From contig CAXIAD010000006.1 in assembly GCA_964021645.1 (NCBI GenBank), positions 23,725-87,724 on the forward strand: a stretch of 64,000 nt of DNA, in the 5' to 3' direction. Each line of letters begins with the position of its first letter. Position 1 is the first letter of the stretch. This stretch comes from CANLDA01 sp964021645 (lineage in GTDB: Bacteria > Pseudomonadota > Alphaproteobacteria > Rhodobacterales > Rhodobacteraceae). Positions 58,433 to 64,000 of the stretch are shown here, piece by piece. A program made the translations under genes and the position numbers. The notes under the pieces were generated by a model. The model was given only the letters and a program-made list of their open reading frames with translations, did no database searches and was not told the origin of the DNA.

Positions 58433-59938
58433 ATGATTAAAGATATTTCACGGCGGTTATTTTTACGCGGCTCGGCGGCGACGGTTGTCGGGGCGGGGTT
58501 TGGGGCGGCGGCGTTTGCGGCGGCACCTGAGAGTTCTTTGCGACCAAGGGTGCGGCCTGCGGGGTTGGGGCAGGTTCTTGATCCGGGTCCGGGGCCATTG
58601 GTGGAGGCCGGCGGTGTCAGTGGGGATGTGAGTTTTGTCGTTGCGGATGTGCGCAGTGGCAAGGTGTTGGAAAGCCACAATGGGGGCGAGGCCCTGCCGC
58701 CAGCGAGTGTGACCAAGGTTGTTACAGCATTATATGCGCTAGAAACACTGGGGGCCGAGCATCGGTTTAGCACCAGGGTGGTCGCAGTTGGATCGGTCAC
58801 GAATGGGGTTTTGGATGGGGATTTGGTGCTGCTTGGCGGGGGTGATCCGACGCTGAACACCGATGGTTTGGCGACAATTGCCGCGCGGTTAAAGGAGGCC
58901 GGTCTGCGCGAGGTGCGGGGGCAGTTTCTGGTCTATGGCGGTGCGTTGCCCCAGATTGACGAAATTGATCCGCAGCAGGCAGCACATGTCGGGTATAATC
59001 CCGCGGTCTCTGGGATCAGCCTGAATTACAATCGGGTGCATTTTGAATGGAAACCGGGTGGCAAGGGGTACACCGTGACGATGGATGCCCGCAGCGAGCG
59101 ATACCGCCCTGAGGTTCGGGTTGCCGCGATGAAGGTGGTTGATCGCTCAACCCCAGTTTATACCTATGCCGATAAGGCGGGTAGGGATCAATGGACGGTG
59201 GCGCGCGGGGCGCTGGGCAAGGGTGGCTCTAGGTGGTTACCGGTGCGCAAGCCCGAGATTTACGTGGGCGAGGTGTTTCAGACCTTGGCGCGGGCAAATG
59301 GGATCGCATTGAAGGCCCCAAAGGCGGTGATGACGCGCCCGGTGGGGACTGTTTTGGTGACGCATCACAGTGAGAAATTGCCCGAGATCATTCGGGGCAT
59401 GCTGAAATACTCGACCAATTTGACCGCAGAAATGATTGGATTGGCCGCATCGGTGAAACGGGGCGGCACGGCAAGATCACTGTCAGGGTCCGCCCGCATG
59501 ATGAGCGAGTGGGCAGGTGCCGAATTGGGCATGCGCGATCTGAAACTGGTGGATCATTCGGGGCTGGGCGATGCATCACGCATGCGGGTCGACGAATTGG
59601 TATCGGTTTTAGTGCAGGCGCAGCGACGGAATGTTTTGCAGCCAATGATGAAGAAATACGGGTTACGGCACGAAAACGGGGCCCCAAATCGTGCGCACCC
59701 GATCAAGGTACAGGCCAAGACCGGAACATTGGATTTTGTCAGCGCCTTGGCGGGATATGTGGTTACGCCAAACGGCAGGCATCTGGCCTTTGCCTATCTA
59801 AGTGCGGATGGCGGCGTGCGGCGCAAAACGCGGCGTAGTGATGGCGGGCGTCCCAAGGGCGCGCGTAGCTGGAACAGGAAATCCCGGCGGTTGCAGCAAA
59901 AACTGATTGAGCGGTGGGGCGAGGTTTACGGCAGCTAA
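58433..59938 (+). CDS. dacB: D-alanyl-D-alanine carboxypeptidase/endopeptidase (PBP4, DacB) with Tat signal
   Basis: A 501-residue low-molecular-mass penicillin-binding protein that trims or cleaves peptidoglycan cross-links. The active-site motifs are SVTK in PPASVTKVVTAL (about 88), STN in YSTNLTAEM and KTG in QAKTGTLDF. The N-terminus SRRLFLRGSAATVVGAGF is a twin-arginine signal, unlike E. coli PBP4, which is Sec-exported. The very basic C-terminus is another feature. ATG at 58433. Confidence 0.94.
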   Translation: MIKDISRRLFLRGSAATVVGAGFGAAAFAAAPESSLRPRVRPAGLGQVLDPGPGPLVEAGGVSGDVSFVVADVRSGKVLESHNGGEALPPASVTKVVTALYALETLGAEHRFSTRVVAVGSVTNGVLDGDLVLLGGGDPTLNTDGLATIAARLKEAGLREVRGQFLVYGGALPQIDEIDPQQAAHVGYNPAVSGISLNYNRVHFEWKPGGKGYTVTMDARSERYRPEVRVAAMKVVDRSTPVYTYADKAGRDQWTVARGALGKGGSRWLPVRKPEIYVGEVFQTLARANGIALKAPKAVMTRPVGTVLVTHHSEKLPEIIRGMLKYSTNLTAEMIGLAASVKRGGTARSLSGSARMMSEWAGAELGMRDLKLVDHSGLGDASRMRVDELVSVLVQAQRRNVLQPMMKKYGLRHENGAPNRAHPIKVQAKTGTLDFVSALAGYVVTPNGRHLAFAYLSADGGVRRKTRRSDGGRPKGARSWNRKSRRLQQKLIERWGEVYGS

Positions 59939-59965
59939 GGCAATTTGGGGCATGGCCACGTTACG

Positions 59966-59982
59966 GGTTTCGCCGCGAAACC
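59966..59982. repeat. 17-bp palindrome GGTTTCGC-C-GCGAAACC, copy 2
   Basis: Same palindrome as 43979-43995 except for the central base, followed by TGCAAAACCT. It lies 28 nt after dacB. The same gap holds an inverted pair CGTTTCACC (60019-60027) / GGTGAAACG (60061-60069), located 17 nt beyond the stop of the convergent TerB-like gene. Confidence 0.6.
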
Positions 59983-60085
59983 TGCAAAACCTGTGCGACA
60001 GGTGGTGATGATGCACTGCGTTTCACCCCATCCCTGTGCTGGAAGGTGTGCCGGACATAAGGTGAAACGTCTTTATCTGCTGTGA

Positions 60086-60511
60086 TCAGATTGTCATGTG
60101 GCGGGCGCGCGCGCCGCGTTCGATGGCGGAGGCGTGCAGACGGTCTAGGGTCAGCTCATAGCGCATCTCTTCGAGGAGGCGCAGTTCACCCTCAAGGATC
60201 TGACCATCGGCGGCGGCAACGTCACAGGCCAAGGCATAGGCCGTTTCAAACAGCGCCTCTGGCAGGTTATCGCGGATCAAGCCAAACAGAGCGGCAAGAC
60301 CGTCTTCTTGTTCAAAAAGATCAAAGACGGTTTGGCTGACAGTGCTAAGGCGGTCGATGTCATATTCGCCAAACACGGGCAGGTTGTTCACGGCTGATTG
60401 AATCTTGATCAGCTCCGCTGTGCGGATGGTGCCATCAGAGGCAGAAATCGCAACCATGATGGCCACGAGGCAATCCTGTGGAGTCAGCGGGTGGGGAATC
60501 TCTTCGGTCAT
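60086..60511 (-). CDS. TerB-like domain protein
   Basis: A 141-residue acidic, helical protein resembling the TerB fold (VAIMVAISASDGTIRTAELIKI and ACDVAAADGQILEGELRLLEEM give the two D-G-x-I repeats of the domain). TerB proteins bind metal and are known from tellurite-resistance clusters, but stand-alone TerB-like proteins are common in alphaproteobacteria and have no known role. The ATG at 60511 is used; the frame opens at 60592. No other ter genes are near. Confidence 0.75.
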   Translation of the reverse strand: MTEEIPHPLTPQDCLVAIMVAISASDGTIRTAELIKIQSAVNNLPVFGEYDIDRLSTVSQTVFDLFEQEDGLAALFGLIRDNLPEALFETAYALACDVAAADGQILEGELRLLEEMRYELTLDRLHASAIERGARARHMTI

Positions 60512-60646
60512 GCTCGTGCCTTTCGCAGCAGGGTTGTGCGCAGGATATGAGCGGGGGCGAGGCGGGGCAAGAGACAAGATGCCCCGCATCATAGAGTGGC
60601 GGGATTAGGCCTGCGAAATCAGGCCAGTGGGATCAGGCCAGTGGGA

Positions 60647-61129
60647 TCAGGCGACTGCGGCGGTAAAACGGTATTCGATGCCCTGAAAGGAGGCCTCGGA
60701 AAAACCATAGGTAAAGCGCAGCCCGTTTTCGCCTGCAACAACGCCGTGTTCTGCGCCGCCGGGAACGTAGATCGCGACGCCCGCGGTGATTTCGTGGGCA
60801 ACGCCATCGATAGTGACCGTGCCGTTGCCTTCGATGCCGAGGTAGAATTCTGCCGGGTCATGGCGATGGGGCAACAATGTACCATGAGGGCCAAATTCAG
60901 CGATGCCCAGAACGAATTCTTTGGGCGTATCCGGCGCGCCGTTAATCAGTGTGCGCCATTTTACAGAGCCAAAGGTCGGGTCGGTCCCACCCTCAAGCGC
61001 AACACTCGTGGCGTTCACCGAATAGGCCGTACCCGTGGGGGCATAGGGCATATTATCGGCTGGGCCATGCGCGATCAGATCGTGCGAGATGGTATCTAGG
61101 GTGGTCTGTGTTTCCTGAGACGTGAGCAT
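60647..61129 (-). CDS. Cupin-domain protein divergent from a LysR regulator
   Basis: A 160-residue cupin. Motif 1 is LPHRHDPAEFYLGIEG and motif 2 is GVAIYVPGGAEHG, giving a putative metal site of H88, H90, E94 and H128. Spacing of these residues matches what I recall for the DMSP lyase DddW, and DddW of Ruegeria pomeroyi also sits beside a LysR gene; the fold alone does not prove lyase activity. Other cupins of this type have unknown functions. The LysR gene starts 103 nt away on the opposite strand and probably regulates it. Confidence 0.8.
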   Translation of the reverse strand: MLTSQETQTTLDTISHDLIAHGPADNMPYAPTGTAYSVNATSVALEGGTDPTFGSVKWRTLINGAPDTPKEFVLGIAEFGPHGTLLPHRHDPAEFYLGIEGNGTVTIDGVAHEITAGVAIYVPGGAEHGVVAGENGLRFTYGFSEASFQGIEYRFTAAVA

Positions 61130-61232
61130 GGCACGTGTCCTGTACTAATGTTGCGTTACAAGAGGTATTAGGAGGGTTTTCTTGCGTGGATCAATAGGCT
61201 AAAGATGCGCATGATTATACGCTGAGGTTATA

Positions 61233-62123
61233 ATGTCTGTACGCCTTCCTCCCTTCTCCGGATTGACCGCATTTTATGCAGCAGTACGCCACGGTACACT
61301 AACGGGGGCTGCTCAAGACCTGAATGTGTCACAACCTGCTGTGACCCGTAGAATCGCCGCATTGGAGGAAGATTTGGGCTGCAAGTTATTCGATCGCAGC
61401 CATAAACCAGCGCAGATGACACAGCAGGGTCGCGAATTGATGCGGGTGCTGCGATCGGGCTTTGGCCAGATTGAAACCGTGGTTGAGCAGCTGCGACAGG
61501 GCAGCGCAAAACGGGTGGTGACGGTGACGGGCCCGTCGGGGTTTGTCGGGTTCTGGCTAATTCCGCGGTTGGCGGAGCTTGAGGCTGCATTTCCTGAATT
61601 GACGATTCGCATTGTCAGCCAAGAATATGGCGACCCCGCGCGTCCGGGGGATGTGTCGATCCGGTTTGGTACGCCGCTGGATTCTGGTGATCGGCGCATT
61701 CTGGGCGAGGATGTGTATCCGGTCGCGAGCCCGCTGTATCTGGAGCGGCGCGGGGCGGTTGCGGACCGGACTGATTTTTCGCGGGTTACACTGCTGACAA
61801 TGCAGGCGGCGCGCCAGCATTGGCATGATTGGCCTAGTTGGTTTTCCGGGGCGGATGAAATCATGCCCAAAGAGGCGCGTCTGCTGGATTTCAATTCCTA
61901 TGCGATGATCGTGAATGCCGCATTGGCAGCGCAGGGGGTTTGTCTGTGTTGGGCTGGATTGTTGGATAGTTTCGTGTCGACGGGGGCGTTGGTGCGGTTG
62001 GGGGATAAGCACGCAATTTCGACGCGCGGGTATTTCGTTTCGATGCATGATGGGTTGGCTGCGCGCCACGAAGCGCAGGAAATATTCCAATGGATCGTGG
62101 ATGCGGCCGAATTTTCGGATTGA
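61233..62123 (+). CDS. LysR-family transcriptional regulator (GcvA-like)
   Basis: A 296-residue LysR regulator. The winged HTH lies at residues 5-65 (SGLTAFYAAVRHGTLTGAAQ, NVSQPAVTRRIAALEEDLG), followed by the linker helix and a periplasmic-binding-like effector domain. It resembles the GcvA branch in the HTH. It is divergent from the cupin gene and most likely controls it from the 103-bp intergenic region. Effector unknown. Confidence 0.93.
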   Translation: MSVRLPPFSGLTAFYAAVRHGTLTGAAQDLNVSQPAVTRRIAALEEDLGCKLFDRSHKPAQMTQQGRELMRVLRSGFGQIETVVEQLRQGSAKRVVTVTGPSGFVGFWLIPRLAELEAAFPELTIRIVSQEYGDPARPGDVSIRFGTPLDSGDRRILGEDVYPVASPLYLERRGAVADRTDFSRVTLLTMQAARQHWHDWPSWFSGADEIMPKEARLLDFNSYAMIVNAALAAQGVCLCWAGLLDSFVSTGALVRLGDKHAISTRGYFVSMHDGLAARHEAQEIFQWIVDAAEFSD

Positions 62124-62225
62124 ATCCGATCAAATCCTGTCAAATCATTGACCAGCCCGCATTCGCACCATAGGAAACGGCGGTTATCGTGCGTAGGGCA
62201 CGGTGGCTATCTGTTGGAGAGAAAC

Positions 62226-63800
62226 ATGTCTGAACTGCGCGAAGCTGCACTTGTATCTAAAGCCTGGCCCTTTGAAGAAGCGCGCCGGTTGCTGAAACGG
62301 TATGACAAGCAGCCGCCTGAAAAGGGATATGTTCTGTTTGAGACAGGGTATGGTCCGTCAGGCCTGCCGCATATCGGGACATTCGGCGAGGTTGCGCGCA
62401 CGTCGATGGTCAAGCGTGCCTTTGAGGTGATCAGCGAGATCCCGACCAAACTGGCGTGTTTTTCCGATGATCTGGATGGCATGCGCAAGGTGCCCAGCAA
62501 TGTGCCCGATGCTGCCAGCCTAGAGCCGCATTTACAGATGCCATTGACCAGCGTGCCTGATCCGTTTGGCACGCACGAAAGCTTTGGCCATCATAACAAC
62601 GCCATGCTGCGCCGGTTTCTGGATACGTTTGATTTCGAGTATGAGTTTTACTCGGCAACGGAATTTTACGGGTCGGGGCAGTTTGATGAGATTCTGCTGC
62701 GCGCGGTCGAGAAATACGATGAAATCATGGAGGTGATGCTGAAATCCCTGCGGGAAGAGCGGCGTCAGACCTATTCGATATTCCTGCCGATGCACCCTGT
62801 CACGGGTCGCGTGATGTATGTGCCGATGAAAGAGGTGAATGCCGCAGATGGCACGATCACCTTTGACGATGAGGACGGCAAGGAATGGACGCTTCCGGTC
62901 ACTGGGGGCAACGTGAAATTGCAGTGGAAACCTGACTTTGGGGCACGTTGGGCCGCCTTGGAGGTGGATTTTGAAATGTACGGCAAGGACCACAGCACGA
63001 ATACGCCGATTTATGACAAGATCTGCCGTATTCTGGGGTGGCGTGCGCCCGAGCATTTCACCTATGAGCTGTTTCTGGATGAAAGCGGTCAGAAGATTTC
63101 CAAAACTTCGGGTAATGGGGTGTCGATTGATCAGTGGCTGACCTATGCGAGCGCGCAATCGCTGTCGTATTTTATGTATCAAAAACCCAAAACCGCAAAG
63201 CGGATGCATTTTGATGTGATCCCCAAAGCGGTCGATGAGTATCACCAACAGCTGCGCGCCTATCACACCCAAGACATCAAGGCGCAGTTGAACAACCCGG
63301 TTTGGCATATCCATGGGGGAGACGTTCCTGAAAGTAATTTGGTGGTGCCGTTTGCGATGCTGCTGAATTTGGCCTCGGTCGCGGGGGCGGAGGAAAAAGA
63401 GCAGCTTTGGGGCTTTATCCAGCGGTATGCGCCTGAAACGAGTGCCGAAACGCACCCTGATATGGATGATGCCGCAGCCTTTGCTGTGCGGTATTTCAAT
63501 GACTTTGTGAAGCCGGCCAAAACCTACCGCGCGGCAACCGATCTGGAGCGTGAGGCGCTGGAAGAGTTGCGCGACAAGCTGAAGGTTTGGGATGGCGGAT
63601 TGGATGCGGATGCGTTGCAATCGCTGGTATTTTCAGTAGGCCGCGAGCGGTTTGACCCGATGAAAGGCTGGTTCAAGGCCTTGTATGAGGTGCTGTTGGG
63701 GGCTTCTCAAGGGCCACGTTTTGGCGGGTTCATTGCGCTGTTTGGCGTGGATGAAACGATTGCCTTGATTGATGCGGGGCTGAACGGCGACTTGCTGTAA
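62226..63800 (+). CDS. lysS: Class I lysyl-tRNA synthetase
   Basis: A 524-residue LysRS of the class I (archaeal-type) fold, which replaces the usual class II enzyme in alphaproteobacteria and spirochaetes. The HIGH-like motif GPSGLPHIGTFGEV is near residue 42 and the KMSKS-like motif GQKISKTSGNGVS near residue 288. The C-terminal helical anticodon domain is complete. The ATG at 62226 has TGGAGAG upstream; the frame opens at 62148. No class II lysS is seen in the window. Confidence 0.95.
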   Translation: MSELREAALVSKAWPFEEARRLLKRYDKQPPEKGYVLFETGYGPSGLPHIGTFGEVARTSMVKRAFEVISEIPTKLACFSDDLDGMRKVPSNVPDAASLEPHLQMPLTSVPDPFGTHESFGHHNNAMLRRFLDTFDFEYEFYSATEFYGSGQFDEILLRAVEKYDEIMEVMLKSLREERRQTYSIFLPMHPVTGRVMYVPMKEVNAADGTITFDDEDGKEWTLPVTGGNVKLQWKPDFGARWAALEVDFEMYGKDHSTNTPIYDKICRILGWRAPEHFTYELFLDESGQKISKTSGNGVSIDQWLTYASAQSLSYFMYQKPKTAKRMHFDVIPKAVDEYHQQLRAYHTQDIKAQLNNPVWHIHGGDVPESNLVVPFAMLLNLASVAGAEEKEQLWGFIQRYAPETSAETHPDMDDAAAFAVRYFNDFVKPAKTYRAATDLEREALEELRDKLKVWDGGLDADALQSLVFSVGRERFDPMKGWFKALYEVLLGASQGPRFGGFIALFGVDETIALIDAGLNGDLL

Positions 63801-64000
63801 CGCTATCCGGTTTGGATGACACAAATTGCACGCGTCCTGAAAGGGGCGCGTTGCAGATAGGGGCGGAATCCGATGTTACGGAGATTTACGCGTCCTGTTC
63901 CGATTGGCGTTGCATAGGGAACCGCAATGTAAGTTCTTGGTCGTGCGGACGGCAGTCTTTCTTCAGAACATCAGTCGTCTAATTGATGGTCGAATGGCGG

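Noticed and set aside
60621..60650. Tandem 14-bp repeat AGGCCAGTGGGATC, two copies and a partial third
   Set aside because: Too short and local; probably a replication-slippage product between the TerB-like and cupin genes.
62532..63620. 362-codon minus-strand frame across lysS
   Set aside because: Shadow frame: its sequence has no family resemblance and it is fully covered by a class I LysRS with intact motifs.
1..64000. CRISPR arrays, insertion sequences, prophage genes, rRNA and tRNA genes
   Set aside because: Looked for and not found: no regularly spaced direct repeats, transposase or integrase motifs, or tRNA-like cloverleaf with a T-loop sequence was recognised by eye; a tRNAscan or Infernal run would settle the RNA genes.

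Overview
The window is a stretch of an alphaproteobacterial chromosome, almost certainly of the Rhodobacteraceae (Roseobacter group). The support is a class I lysyl-tRNA synthetase, a Tat-exported PhoX phosphatase, the murJ-glnD and mreBCD-mrdA-rodA orders, RutR-type regulators beside hydantoinase-type genes, and short dispersed intergenic repeats of the kind seen throughout this family. Nothing looks like a prophage, integrative element, CRISPR array or insertion sequence, and I recognised no rRNA or tRNA gene. Assignments rest on reading motifs and gene order, not on database searches.

Layout. 0.1-5.1 kb: a class IV aminotransferase, phoX, trpS and a rhomboid-like protein that lacks both catalytic residues. 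5.2-10.7 kb: murJ, glnD and a LppC/LpoA-like lipoprotein on the minus strand, tightly packed or overlapping. 10.8-14.1 kb (plus): rsmI, yraN, gshB and a type IV esterase. 14.1-17.7 kb (minus): comM, a glutathione S-transferase, a CobC-like phosphatase and cobU/cobP. 17.8-22.7 kb (plus): coaBC, dut, a membrane-anchored MoeB-like protein and an M3 peptidase. 22.8-27.5 kb (minus): kpsT, kpsE, kdsA and a phosphohexomutase, part of a capsule/Kdo locus without its permease. 27.7-30.5 kb: nhaA and an ArsR-controlled permease with a striking inverted-repeat operator. 30.7-32.0 kb: an Fe-S-type uracil-DNA glycosylase and an SseB protein. 32.1-39.2 kb (minus): ghrA-like reductase and a VOC protein, then the elongasome genes mreB, mreC, mreD, mrdA and rodA. 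39.4-43.8 kb: rlmJ, leuA, a cupin, gcvH and a gamma-glutamylcyclotransferase-like gene.

44.1-51.9 kb is one functional island: two RutR-type TetR regulators face an operon for beta-ureidopropionase, dihydropyrimidinase and a four-gene NitT/TauT-type ABC importer. Two RutR-like boxes lie in the divergent promoter. It looks like uptake and hydrolysis of reduced pyrimidines or hydantoins; the dihydropyrimidine dehydrogenase is not in the window. 52.0-64.0 kb holds a geranylgeranyl-reductase-like flavoprotein, small membrane proteins, ettA, a DUF2059 gene with an apparent start-proximal frameshift, nadD, an EamA transporter, a Tat-exported PBP4, a TerB-like protein, a cupin paired with a divergent LysR regulator, and lysS.

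The most interesting non-genic signals are four kinds of repeated element: an 85-nt element (43821-43905 and, inverted, 53812-53896) built on a 14-bp palindrome; a three-hairpin element whose two copies show compensatory base changes (15684-15760, 22681-22764); a gene-end motif with a T-run present four times; and a 17-bp palindrome shared by 43979-43995 and 59966-59982.
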